A stretch of 40,790 bases of DNA, taken from Gluconacetobacter tumulicola. Lineage in GTDB: Bacteria > Pseudomonadota > Alphaproteobacteria > Acetobacterales > Acetobacteraceae. The stretch covers positions 1 to 40,790 of the forward strand of contig NZ_JABEQL010000034.1 in assembly GCF_014174215.1 (NCBI RefSeq), read 5' to 3'. The notes below the pieces were generated by a model. It saw only the letters and a list, made by a program, of their open reading frames with translations. It did no database searches and was not told where the DNA came from. Position numbers and translations under genes: made by a program. Below are positions 33,029-40,790 of the stretch, in pieces; the stretch's first letter is position 1; each line of letters opens with the position of its first letter.

Positions 33029-34020
33029 CGCGACGGTTCCTCTTCTCCGTAATCCTGCCAATGCGCGCCGCCCAGCGCCCAGACCAGCAGGCCCTTCTGC
33101 GCGTGCAGGCGGTTCTCGGCCTCGTCGAACACCACCGAATGGGGGCCTTCGAACACGTCCTCGGTCACTTCCTCGCCGATATGGGCCGGCAGGCAGTGCA
33201 TGAACAGGGCATCGGATGCGGCCAGCGCCATCAATCCCGCCGTGACCCGGTAGGGATCGAAATCCAGCAGGCGCTGTGCCGACCCGCTGTCGGACATGCT
33301 GACCCAGGTGTCGGTCACGACGCAATCCGCTCCCGCCACGGCCTCGCGCGGGTCGGTGGTCAGGGTGATGTCGGCGCCGCCCTCCCGGGCCCACGCCACG
33401 GCCTCGGCCGACGGCGCGTGGCGGTCGGGCGTGGCCAGACGCAGGCGGAAGCCGAACAGCCGCGCCGCCTCGATGAAGGAGGTGGCGACATTGTTGCCGT
33501 CCCCGATCCAGGCGATCGTGCGGCCGCCGATCGGCCCGCGATGCTCCTCGAACGTCATGATGTCGGCCAGTATCTGCACCGGGTGCGAATGCGGCGTCAG
33601 GCCGTTGATGACCGGCACGCTCGACCAATGCGCCAGTTCGCGCAGCGCCGCCGCATTGCCGGTGCGCAGCACGATGGCATCGACGAAGCGCGACAGCACG
33701 CGGGCGGTATCGGCGACGGTCTCGCCGCGCCCCAGTTGCATGTCGGCGGGCGACAGCAGGATGACCTCGCCGCCCAACTGACGCATCCCGACCTCGAAGG
33801 ACACGCGGGTCCGGGTCGAGGGCTTGGACAGCATCAGCCCCAGCGTGCGGCCCAGCAGCGGCAGGCGCGGGTGCAGCGGGCGCGCCCGTCCATGCTGCAT
33901 CCGCTTGATGCGGCTGCCCAGGTCCAGGATGGCGCGCAGGGTCGCGCCATCGAAATCGCGCAGTTCCAGAAAGTGGCGCGGCGCGGGGTGCGTGACGGGG
34001 GTGGCAGGCAGCGCGTTCAT
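33025..34020 (-). CDS. argF: ornithine carbamoyltransferase
   Basis: This 331-aa enzyme joins ornithine and carbamoyl phosphate to give citrulline in arginine synthesis. The carbamoyl phosphate site is [12 protein letters not shown] (STRT at 68-71) and [10 protein letters not shown] (147-149). The ornithine loop is [10 protein letters not shown], where the usual SMG reads SMS, and the catalytic Cys motif is FMHCLPAH (275-278). [16 protein letters not shown] is a further mark. The ATG at 34020 overlaps the argD stop as ATGA; a longer frame reading upstream is only a shadow of argD. It forms an argD-argF unit with the 106-aa gene. Confidence 0.96.
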   Translation of the reverse strand: MNALPATPVTHPAPRHFLELRDFDGATLRAILDLGSRIKRMQHGRARPLHPRLPLLGRTLGLMLSKPSTRTRVSFEVGMRQLGGEVILLSPADMQLGRGETVADTARVLSRFVDAIVLRTGNAAALRELAHWSSVPVINGLTPHSHPVQILADIMTFEEHRGPIGGRTIAWIGDGNNVATSFIEAARLFGFRLRLATPDRHAPSAEAVAWAREGGADITLTTDPREAVAGADCVVTDTWVSMSDSGSAQRLLDFDPYRVTAGLMALAASDALFMHCLPAHIGEEVTEDVFEGPHSVVFDEAENRLHAQKGLLVWALGGAHWQDYGEEEPSR

Positions 34021-35219
34021 GCCGCATCCTCCGCCGAAGCGGCCAGATGGGCCCGCACGCGCAGCGCCGCACGGCGCAGCCGGCGCCCGGCCTCGGCGCA
34101 ATCCTCATCGGTCAGCACCAGCGGCGGCACCAGGCGCAGCACATTGTCGCCGGCGGTGACGCTCAGCACGCCTTCGTGCATCGCCGCGTCCTGCATCAGC
34201 GCGACCGGCGCGATGCAGCGCAGGCCCAGCAGCAGGCCGATGCCGCGCCACTGGGCGAACAGGTCGGGGAACTCACCGACCAGCGCATCCAGTTCCCGCG
34301 CCAGCTGGGTGCCGCGCGTCTGCACCTGGTCCAGGAAGCCCGGGGCCAGAATCACGTCCAGCACCGTGTTCGCGGCGGTGCAGGCCAGCGGGCCGCCGCC
34401 GAACGTGGTGCCGTGCGAGCCCGCCGTCAGGTATTTCGCCGTCGCCTCGGTGGCCAGGATGGCCCCCATGGGAAAGCCGCCGGCAATGCCCTTGGCGGTC
34501 GACAGCACGTCGGGCGTCACCCCCGACCATTCGTGGGCGAACAGCCGGCCGGTCCGGCCCATGCCGCTCTGCACCTCGTCCATGCCCAGGAACAGGCCGA
34601 ACTCGTCGCAGGCGGCGCGCAGTTCCTGCAGAAAGCGCGGATCGGCGACGTTGACGCCGCTTTCACCCTGCACCGGCTCGATCATGACGCCGGCGGTCTC
34701 GGGCGTGATCGCGGCGCGCAGGGCGTTCATGTTGTTCATCGGCACATGGTCGAACCCTTCGACCACGGGTCCGAACCCGTCGAGATATTTCGGGTTGCCG
34801 GTGGCCGACAGCATCGCCAGCGTGCGGCCGTGGAAGGCGCCGTTGAAGCAGATGATCCGCGTGCGCTCCGGATGGCCGCCATGGGCCTGCGCGCGGCGGA
34901 TGATCTTGACCATGCCTTCGTTCGCCTCGGCGCCCGAATTGCAGAAGAAGACACTGTCGGCAAAGCTGGCGGCGACCAGCCGCGCGGCCAGCCGCTCGGC
35001 CTGCGGCACCCGGTACAGGTTCGACACATGCATCACCCGCGCCGCCTGCCCGGCAATGGCCGCGACCAGCTGCGGATGATCATGCCCCAGGGACGAGGTC
35101 GCGATCCCCGCCCCGAGATCCAGGAATCGTCGCCCGTCCGCCGTGTACAGCCAGGAGCCTTCGCCCCGCTCGAAAGCGAGATCGGCACGGTTGTAGGTGG
35201 GCATCAGGGCGGGAATCAT
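34017..35219 (-). CDS. argD: acetylornithine aminotransferase
   Basis: This 400-aa PLP enzyme makes N-acetylornithine from the semialdehyde in arginine synthesis; many homologues also act on succinyl-diaminopimelate in lysine synthesis. The order of motifs is class [90 protein letters not shown], and the PLP lysine Lys243 in [14 protein letters not shown]. It is the first gene of the arg unit. The upstream 238-bp gap has a 40-base perfect palindrome about 70 bp before the start. Confidence 0.96.
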   Translation of the reverse strand: MIPALMPTYNRADLAFERGEGSWLYTADGRRFLDLGAGIATSSLGHDHPQLVAAIAGQAARVMHVSNLYRVPQAERLAARLVAASFADSVFFCNSGAEANEGMVKIIRRAQAHGGHPERTRIICFNGAFHGRTLAMLSATGNPKYLDGFGPVVEGFDHVPMNNMNALRAAITPETAGVMIEPVQGESGVNVADPRFLQELRAACDEFGLFLGMDEVQSGMGRTGRLFAHEWSGVTPDVLSTAKGIAGGFPMGAILATEATAKYLTAGSHGTTFGGGPLACTAANTVLDVILAPGFLDQVQTRGTQLARELDALVGEFPDLFAQWRGIGLLLGLRCIAPVALMQDAAMHEGVLSVTAGDNVLRLVPPLVLTDEDCAEAGRRLRRAALRVRAHLAASAEDAA

Positions 35220-35287
35220 GGAGGTCGGAACCTTATCGTTTCGTTGTCCGGCTTCGTCGGATGTCGGTAGGGTTGATCATGTCGAAC

Positions 35288-35327
35288 GCGAAATGGCCCA
35301 CCCGCCGCGGCGGGTGGGCCATTTCGC
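35288..35327. repeat. perfect 40-base palindrome upstream of argD
   Basis: The left arm GCGAAATGGCCCACCCGCCG is followed directly by its exact reverse complement, with no spacer. It lies 69 bp upstream of argD and 130 bp beyond the oprB stop, both read on the minus strand. A second terminator-like stem is closer to oprB, so this one is not needed to end oprB. It may be a terminator, an attenuator-like leader hairpin for argD, or a protein-binding palindrome. Confidence 0.8.
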
Positions 35328-35415
35328 CTCTACCCGCATGATGTGGGTGGGCACGGCTTCAAGTCAAATTCTCTGTGCACCACAGGCCGCGCACCGGCCA
35401 TGCGGCAGGCGGCCC

Positions 35416-35443
35416 ACGCGCGCCGGGTCGCCCCGGCGCGCGT
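35416..35443 (-). terminator. hairpin after oprB
   Basis: ACGCGCGCCGGG and CCCGGCGCGCGT form a perfect 12-base stem with loop TCGC, 14 bp beyond the oprB stop. It lacks a T run but is the obvious end point of the porin transcript. Confidence 0.6.
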
Positions 35444-35457
35444 GTCCCGACAGGCGC

Positions 35458-37110
35458 TCAGAGGGAAGCGATCACTTTCAGGCCCACCACGGCCGCATTG
35501 GGAATATGCGAGGTCTCACCGGGGCGGATCATGTACTGGAATTCGGGCTGGATCAGCAGTCCCGGACAGGTATCGATCCCGTAATAGGCCTCGATGACGT
35601 GGGAGTCGGTCTGCGGTCCCCGCACCGTGCTGCCCAGCGACAGGCCGGCATCCTGGGCGAGCATCTGCCCTTCCCGCTTGCGGTCGCTGACATGATACCA
35701 GGAATACAGGATGCCCAGCCGGTCGGTCACCCGCCCGGGGATCAGCCCGTTGAACGAAATGCCGCCATAGGCCTCGTCGGAAATCGACGCGACATGCGGC
35801 GTGTTGTGGATGTAGCCGGCCATCAGGTAGCCGCCGGCCATCTGGCCGCGCCCACCCATGCGGTAGATCATCTGGTCGCTTTCGAACCAGAACATGTCCA
35901 TCGGCGCGCTGCGCTCACGCCCCGGCTGCGCAACCAGCGCGGCCGGCTTGGTCCCCAGCGCGTCCGGGTAGCGCGTGGTGTCATGCGCATAGCCGACGAC
36001 ATAGTGGCCAGGCAGCTTGTCGTGCGTCAGGAAGGGTTCCCACGTGAATTCCGTCGGCAGCATCAGGCCGGTGGGCGTTTCGCTGGCCCACGCCCAGCCG
36101 CTGGGGCCGTCGGCCAGCGGCTGGACCTCATAGGCGCCCACCTGGATGGCGGTGTCGCGCGTGGGGCGGAAGCGCGCCCGCGCGCCCCAGGTCGCCTTGG
36201 GATACACGGCAAAGCCGGGGTCGACCTTCAGCGCCACGGGCGCCGAACAGGTGACCATGAACGAGCAGATCAGCGGCGAGGTCGCGAAGACATGGGTCAG
36301 CGACATGCGGCCGAACGTGACGTCGAGCCGATTGTTCAGCATCTTCTTTTCGGCATAGAAATCGACAAGATGCGCCACGACATGGCCCGACAGGCCATAG
36401 ACCTCCATCAGGTTCACATAGTAATCGCCGACCAGATCATGCGAGACCTCGCGTCCGGCGCGGTTCATCACCAGCGTATGGATAGTCCACCCATCCAGGG
36501 ATCGTGACATCTTTCCCAGGTCGAAATTCATCTGCAGCGTGAATTCGTGCACGTAATCCATGCCACGACGGATGCCGCCATCGATATCGGCCATTCCTTC
36601 CGCCTTGTAGGTCAGGGAGAAGGTGAAGCCCTTCTGTTGCAGACGCTGGCGGAAGGGCATGATCTGCGGCAGCAGATGCCCGGCGGCCCCGGTCGGCACG
36701 TAATAGGGGTCCGCCATGTCGGTGCGGCGCTGGGCATCCACCTCGGACGGCAGCAGCCATGACAAGCCTTCCTGGTCGGTCAGCGCGTCCAGTTCGATCG
36801 CATGATGATGGTTGGTGCGATCATAGGCATTCCCGGCAGTGGCGCCTGTCGCGGTCTGGCCGGCCTTGGTCGTCCGCACGGTGCTGCGCGGCGGAATCAC
36901 CACGCCCGGACTGGACGGATCGGTGCCGCTGTCGATCCCTGTCTTGATGGTGGGGGCCGCAGCCTGCGTGGCGGCATGCGCGGCGGAAAGGGCCCCGGCT
37001 TCACCGGCCAACCCGACAAGAGCGGCCAGGCAGACACCGCCGACAGTCAACCGGCGGAACGAATGGGGGAATAAAGTTTCGCCGTTTGTTCTGGCAGTGA
37101 AAGTTGTCAC
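35458..37110 (-). CDS. oprB: OprB-family carbohydrate porin
   Basis: This 550-aa outer-membrane beta-barrel porin is for sugar uptake. The long N-terminus holds a signal peptide (LTVGGVCLAALVGLAGEAGALSAAHA region, cleavage near residue 47 by eye). It is followed by a linker rich in Ala, Thr and Ser and the His run TNHHHAIEL. The barrel shows FSLTYKAEGMADIDGGI, DYVHEFTLQMNFDLGKM, NNRLDVTFGRMSLTHVFATS, FRPTRDTAIQVGAYEVQP and PEFQYMIRPG near the end, typical of OprB. Two Cys in LICSFMVTCSAP may form a loop disulphide. The start is GTG at 37110 with GGAG about 10 bases upstream. It is divergent from gcd; in acetic acid bacteria OprB supplies sugar to periplasmic dehydrogenases. Confidence 0.9.
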   Translation of the reverse strand: MTTFTARTNGETLFPHSFRRLTVGGVCLAALVGLAGEAGALSAAHAATQAAAPTIKTGIDSGTDPSSPGVVIPPRSTVRTTKAGQTATGATAGNAYDRTNHHHAIELDALTDQEGLSWLLPSEVDAQRRTDMADPYYVPTGAAGHLLPQIMPFRQRLQQKGFTFSLTYKAEGMADIDGGIRRGMDYVHEFTLQMNFDLGKMSRSLDGWTIHTLVMNRAGREVSHDLVGDYYVNLMEVYGLSGHVVAHLVDFYAEKKMLNNRLDVTFGRMSLTHVFATSPLICSFMVTCSAPVALKVDPGFAVYPKATWGARARFRPTRDTAIQVGAYEVQPLADGPSGWAWASETPTGLMLPTEFTWEPFLTHDKLPGHYVVGYAHDTTRYPDALGTKPAALVAQPGRERSAPMDMFWFESDQMIYRMGGRGQMAGGYLMAGYIHNTPHVASISDEAYGGISFNGLIPGRVTDRLGILYSWYHVSDRKREGQMLAQDAGLSLGSTVRGPQTDSHVIEAYYGIDTCPGLLIQPEFQYMIRPGETSHIPNAAVVGLKVIASL

Positions 37111-38086
37111 AACGACGAGGCTCCATTATTGTTATGTATTAACCTAACTAACGATAACAAGAACACGATGCTCCGCCTTTTTTCAAGGGGAGGTCCCGTT
37201 ATATGCCTTGTGCAGACTTGTTATTACATAAAAGCGACCAGTAAGGCCGCAATAATGGCGGCGGCAATACGGCCGACAGCCCTATGCAAGCCCGATGCAG
37301 GCAGGATCGCGATTTTTTCAGAGTGGGGGGAAGGCGCGCATGCCCGGATCGAACCGGTATGAAAACGAAATACCGCCACCGGAATCACGCCGGGCAGGGG
37401 GCTGCCTTGCGCGGTTTCAATTAATTTTTGTTCATATTTCATAACCAAAAATGAACTGCGTGTAATTTTCTTTCCCGCCCTCCCGGGCCACGCGCCCATC
37501 GTGATGCGGGAGGCGCCTGACAGGCATGACGCGATGAAAATTGCCCCTGTGAAGCAGAAATCCTGTTTTTCCTGTTCCGAAAACAGAGCAATCCGGCACC
37601 GGTGTAAAATACTTAAACCGTCATCCATCAATACCTGATCGGTATCAATGGTCGCGACGGCTCCCTGCCGTGACCCGGCGGCCGTCCGGAGAAAAACTAA
37701 AAAATATTATAAAAACAAGATGATGCTTTGGAACCTCTTGCAGGATGTCAAGTGGCCGGGCCATCGCCGCGGCGCTGCATGACACCGGAAAGCTGGCCAT
37801 CACAAGCATGTGAGAGGGGCTGCCAGTCCCGTGGATGCCCTCGCCGCGACCGGACGAAGCAACGCGTCATGCGCAAAAAGAGGACGATCAGGTATCAATT
37901 AAAAAGTTTTAATGAAAATCGTAACAATGTTTTCCTTCCCGTTATGGAAAGAGCGCGGGAACAGGCGTAGACATCCCGAACATTATCGGGTGGAGGATGA
38001 ATGCATTCCCATGCGTCTGCTCCCGATCCGGCTTGGCCCGAACGCGATGCGTGTGACAGCGAAGCCTGCAACCTTGGAACGATAGA
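37111..38086. other. long divergent control region between oprB and gcd
   Basis: This 976-bp stretch is clearly richer in A/T than its neighbours and shows no convincing gene. A minus-strand frame (37224-37631) is open, but its product has no family features. Notable sequences are near-identical GATCGGTATCAAT (37637) and GATCAGGTATCAAT (37886), the first within the dyad ATACC-TGATC-GGTAT (37631-37645). An inverted repeat TTAAAA-AG-TTTTAA is at 37899-37912 and spaced arms GTTCAT/ATGAAC lie around 37430-37456. These could be regulator sites for gcd and oprB. Confidence 0.55.
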
Positions 38087-40519
38087 ATGGACAATACAGC
38101 AAATCAGCGATCTATGATCAGTGACGGATGCCGGATTGCGTTCGTCCTGATCAGCCTGGCCGTCGGGCTGGCCCTCGTCGCCGGCGGGTTCCAGCTCGTC
38201 ACTCTTGGCGGCTCCTTCTATTATTTTCTGGCTGGCATCGCCTATGTGGCGCTGGGCGCGCTCTTCCTGGTCAGGAGCCGGGTCTCGTGGGCGCTCGCCC
38301 TCTCGGTCGCGATCTTCGTCGCAACGTTCCTGTGGGCGCTCTATGACGCGCCGCAGCTTGCCTTCTGGCCGCTGCTGCCGCGCCTGATGGTGCCTGCCAT
38401 CCTGTTCATGCTCAGCCTGCTGCTGGCGGCGGTGCTGCCCTATGTGCCGTCGTCCACCCGGCGGATCAGCGCGGGCGGCGGCCTGGCGCTGCTGCTCGGG
38501 GTGGTCGTCACCCTGGCCGAAATGTTCTCGCCCCATGGCGGAATCCAGGGCGAGACGCTGGACAAGAATGCGCGCGTCGCCTCCGCCGTGCCGGCCCAGC
38601 CGGACGACTGGCAGTTCTACGGGCGCAACGCCAGCGGCACGCGCTACGTGCCCTATACGCAGATCACCCCGCACAACGTCACCGACCTGAAGGTGGCCTG
38701 GGTGTATCACACCGGCCGCCGTACCAAGGGTCCCGGTGCCGGCGTCGATGAAAACACGCCCGCGCAGATCGGCTCGGTCCTGTATTCCTGCACGCCGGAA
38801 GACGTGATTTCCGCGATCGATGCCGACAGCGGCAAGCAGATCTGGAAATTCGACCCGCACGCCCACACTGCCGAGCATGTCTCGTGCCGTGGCGTCGGCT
38901 ATTACGACATCGCCAAGGATGACAGCCTGACCGACGCGGACAGGCAGGCCGCTTCCGACCAGCCCTGCCAGCAGCGTATCCTGGTCTCGGCCGTCGATGC
39001 CCGCCTGTTCGCGCTGGACGTCCATACCGGCCAGCTCTGCGCCGGCTTCGGCGAAAACGGTTATGTCGACCTCAAGAAGAACATGGGCCCGACGGAAAAC
39101 GGCAAGCGCTATCATCCGACGGCGGTGCCGGTCGTCATGGGCCATCTGGCCGTGATCGGCGGCTGGGTGCGCGACATCGTGCATGGCGAACCCTCGGGTG
39201 TCGTTCGTGCTTATGACACCCGCACCGGCGCCCTGGCCTGGGCGTGGGATGTCGGCAACCCCGACAGCCCGGTTCCGCCCGATGCCGACAGGCAGTTCAC
39301 GCTGGAAACGCCGAATGTCTGGGCCATCCCGACCTATGACAAGGCGCTGAACCAGGTCTACCTGCCCACCGGCAACGGCCCGCCCGACTATTGGGGTGGT
39401 GACCGCGACGCGGTGAAGAACAAGTTCGGTGCGGCCGTCATCGCCGTCGACGCCACGACCGGCAAGACCAAATGGGTCCGCCAGCTGATCCATCACGACG
39501 TGTGGGATTTCGACCTGCCGTCGCAGCCGGTGATGTATGACGTGACCAACCCGCAGGGTGAGAAGGTCCCGTCGCTGGTCCAGACCACCAAGACCGGCCA
39601 TATCTTCGTCATCGACCGCCGCACCGGCGAATTCGTGACGCCTGTTGAGGAGCGCGCCGTCCCGACCACGCCGGCCGCGCAGGGTGAACATCTGTCGCCG
39701 ACGCAGCCCTTCTCGGTCGGCATGCCCACCATCGGCGCCGATCCGCTGTCCGAGCAGTCGATGTGGGGCGTCAGCACCTTCGACCAGCTCTATTGCCGGA
39801 TCATGTTCAAGAACTCGGTCTATGAGGGCCCCTTCACGCCGCCCGGCGAGAAGCCCTATATCGAGTGGCCCAGCCTGCTGGGCGGCATGAACTGGGGTGG
39901 CATCTCGATCGACGAGGCGAACGACATCATGTTCGTCAACGACATGCGCATGCCGCTGCGGATGATGCTGGTGAACCATGAGGACGCCAAGCATTACAAG
40001 ATCTCGACCGACGAGGTCCCGGGCTTCATGGGCACGCTGCGTCCGCAGATCGCCGGCCCCTATTCCGGCGTGCGCATCGACATCCTCCAGTCGCCGCTGC
40101 AGGTGCCGTGCAACACGCCGCCCTTCGGCACCATGAGCGCCATCGACCTGCGCACCAAGAAGCTGCTGTGGCAGGTGCCGATGGGAACGGCGGAGCAGCT
40201 CGGGCCGATGGGGATCAAGAGCCACCTGCCGATGCCGATGGGCATGCCTACCCTGGGCGGCCCGACGACGACGGCCTCCGGTCTGGTCTTCTTCGCCGGC
40301 ACGCAGGATTACTATCTGCGCGCGCTGGACAGCATGACCGGCAAGGAACTGTGGAAGGCCCCGCTGCCCGCCGGCGCGGTCGCGGCTCCGCTGATCTACA
40401 AATCCCCCAAGACGGGCAAGGAATATGTCGTGATCTCGGTCGGCGGCGCCAGCCATTCGCCCGACGTGGCCGACGACGTGATCGCCTATGCCCTTCCCGA
40501 AGGGACGGCTGCCCAGTAA
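38087..40519 (+). CDS. gcd: membrane-bound PQQ-dependent glucose dehydrogenase
   Basis: This 810-aa quinoprotein oxidises D-glucose to glucono-delta-lactone on the periplasmic face and passes electrons to ubiquinone. The first 150 residues hold five hydrophobic membrane segments (the first about 15-37, IAFVLISLAVGLALVAGGF; the last about 127-143). The periplasmic eight-bladed propeller begins at DDWQFYGRNASGTRYVPY. The conserved block LIHHDVWDFDLPSQP (His469-His470-Asp471) corresponds to the active-site Asp region of E. coli GDH (Asp466). PQQ-type repeats such as SAIDADSGKQIWKFD and RALDSMTGKELWKAPL occur along the barrel. The ATG at 38087 has a GGA 8 bases upstream. Apoenzyme needs PQQ from genes elsewhere. 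Related PQQ sugar or alcohol dehydrogenases exist, but the five-helix N-terminus supports GDH. Confidence 0.95.
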   Translation: MDNTANQRSMISDGCRIAFVLISLAVGLALVAGGFQLVTLGGSFYYFLAGIAYVALGALFLVRSRVSWALALSVAIFVATFLWALYDAPQLAFWPLLPRLMVPAILFMLSLLLAAVLPYVPSSTRRISAGGGLALLLGVVVTLAEMFSPHGGIQGETLDKNARVASAVPAQPDDWQFYGRNASGTRYVPYTQITPHNVTDLKVAWVYHTGRRTKGPGAGVDENTPAQIGSVLYSCTPEDVISAIDADSGKQIWKFDPHAHTAEHVSCRGVGYYDIAKDDSLTDADRQAASDQPCQQRILVSAVDARLFALDVHTGQLCAGFGENGYVDLKKNMGPTENGKRYHPTAVPVVMGHLAVIGGWVRDIVHGEPSGVVRAYDTRTGALAWAWDVGNPDSPVPPDADRQFTLETPNVWAIPTYDKALNQVYLPTGNGPPDYWGGDRDAVKNKFGAAVIAVDATTGKTKWVRQLIHHDVWDFDLPSQPVMYDVTNPQGEKVPSLVQTTKTGHIFVIDRRTGEFVTPVEERAVPTTPAAQGEHLSPTQPFSVGMPTIGADPLSEQSMWGVSTFDQLYCRIMFKNSVYEGPFTPPGEKPYIEWPSLLGGMNWGGISIDEANDIMFVNDMRMPLRMMLVNHEDAKHYKISTDEVPGFMGTLRPQIAGPYSGVRIDILQSPLQVPCNTPPFGTMSAIDLRTKKLLWQVPMGTAEQLGPMGIKSHLPMPMGMPTLGGPTTTASGLVFFAGTQDYYLRALDSMTGKELWKAPLPAGAVAAPLIYKSPKTGKEYVVISVGGASHSPDVADDVIAYALPEGTAAQ

Positions 40520-40557
40520 CGCGAACAATCGCGCTCTACGCTGGAATAACGAAACTC

Positions 40558-40592
40558 AGCCCCTGCCGTGTCTACGGCGGGGGCTTTTTTTT
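40558..40592 (+). terminator. intrinsic terminator of gcd
   Basis: AGCCCCTGCCG and CGGCGGGGGCT form an 11-base stem (one G-U pair) with loop TGTCTA, followed by eight T. It lies 38 bp after the gcd stop. Confidence 0.92.
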
Positions 40593-40790
40593 GACGATTA
40601 TACCGTTTGCAAAGACGGCGATGATGACGTGACGTGTCGTTTGCTCAATTCCCATATGGACCTGGCAGGCGGCTATGGCGGGAAGAACGAACCCGCTGCG
40701 CGGGAATGGTGTAGCGTGGCTGTCTGTCACCACGGCGTGAAACAGGTGTTTTATTTGAAGCTGACCTGATGGTCCGCCGCACTCTGGCTT
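40593..40790. other. right edge of window, no assignable gene
   Basis: No gene can be supported. On the minus strand the last bases read SQSAADHQVSFK and then stop (TAA near 40754), which could be the C-terminal end of a gene entering from the right, but twelve codons are too few to judge. A small stem CCCGC-TGC-GCGGG is near 40688-40700. Confidence 0.35.

Noticed and set aside
33029-34108. Long minus-strand frame overlapping argF that includes the 106-aa gene
   Set aside because: Only its last 106 codons lie outside argF. The rest is an Arg-rich shadow of argF, so the gene was started at the ATGA overlap at 33028.
37224-37631. 135-codon minus-strand frame in the oprB-gcd gap
   Set aside because: The composition is irregular, no ribosome binding site or family resemblance is seen, and the region looks regulatory.
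37895-40528. Minus-strand open frame of 877 codons across gcd
   Set aside because: It is the mirror of gcd, with shadow-like composition (many Asp, His, Arg, Gly) and no recognisable domain; gcd on the plus strand is unmistakable.
1-40790. CRISPR array, rRNA operon or toxin-antitoxin pair
   Set aside because: No regularly spaced identical repeats, rRNA sequence or recognisable toxin or antitoxin gene was seen. The integrase-side motifs are too few and unevenly spaced for a CRISPR array.

Overview
The window looks like chromosome of an acetic acid bacterium (Acetobacteraceae, Gluconacetobacter/Komagataeibacter-like). The reasons are a membrane-bound PQQ glucose dehydrogenase beside an OprB-type sugar porin, high-GC coding with strong GC bias in third positions, alphaproteobacterial gene orders (infA-maf-RNase E/G-yacG, thrS-infC), and many ATGA start/stop overlaps. 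The genus is an inference from gene content; no 16S rRNA gene is present.

Region 1 (1 to about 4.5 kb) is foreign and has clearly lower GC than the rest: one 60-base line at 1741 is about 53% GC, against about 77% for the line at 5401. It holds the C-terminal end of an IS5-family transposase, two unrecognised genes (164 and 134 aa), and two tandem paralogous tyrosine recombinases. These run away from the 3' end of a tRNA-Phe(GAA) gene. This is the integrase-proximal end of an integrated element that used tRNA-Phe as its target. The space between integrase and tRNA carries repeated GGTGTGYTAR-like motifs and a nested dyad.

Region 2 (4.6-9.0 kb, minus strand) holds housekeeping genes: infA, maf, an RNase E/G-like gene and yacG, followed by hisG-hisD. 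Region 3 (9.2-12.6 kb, plus strand) is a compact ethanolamine operon, eutB-eutC-permease, with no microcompartment genes in view; a cluster of A/T-rich hairpins follows it. Region 4 (12.8-17.7 kb) contains murA, dcd, two small genes and a GT4 glycosyltransferase on the minus strand, then a GT9 heptosyltransferase-like gene on the plus strand. Region 5 (17.7-21.1 kb) has thrS and infC; infC appears to start at ATA. A YaiI/YqxD-family gene converges on infC across a shared terminator.

Region 6 (21.2-25.8 kb, minus strand) looks like one transcription unit for envelope stress: an HtrA-like protease with a single PDZ domain, an OmpR-type response regulator, a sensor kinase, a small exported protein and a SIMPL-domain protein. 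Region 7 (25.8-35.2 kb) has hrpB, a divergent DsbD/ScsB-like reductase, a lipoprotein, hslO (Hsp33) and an arginine cluster, argD-argF plus a 106-aa protein. Region 8 (35.4-40.5 kb) has oprB and gcd divergent around an unusually long (976 bp), A/T-richer control region. The pair suggests sugar entry through the outer membrane followed by periplasmic oxidation to gluconolactone.

Most genes are recognisable core functions. The least explained parts are the tandem integrase pair (one member has no tyrosine at the aligned catalytic position), the motif array at the tRNA, the two cargo genes, and several perfect palindromes.
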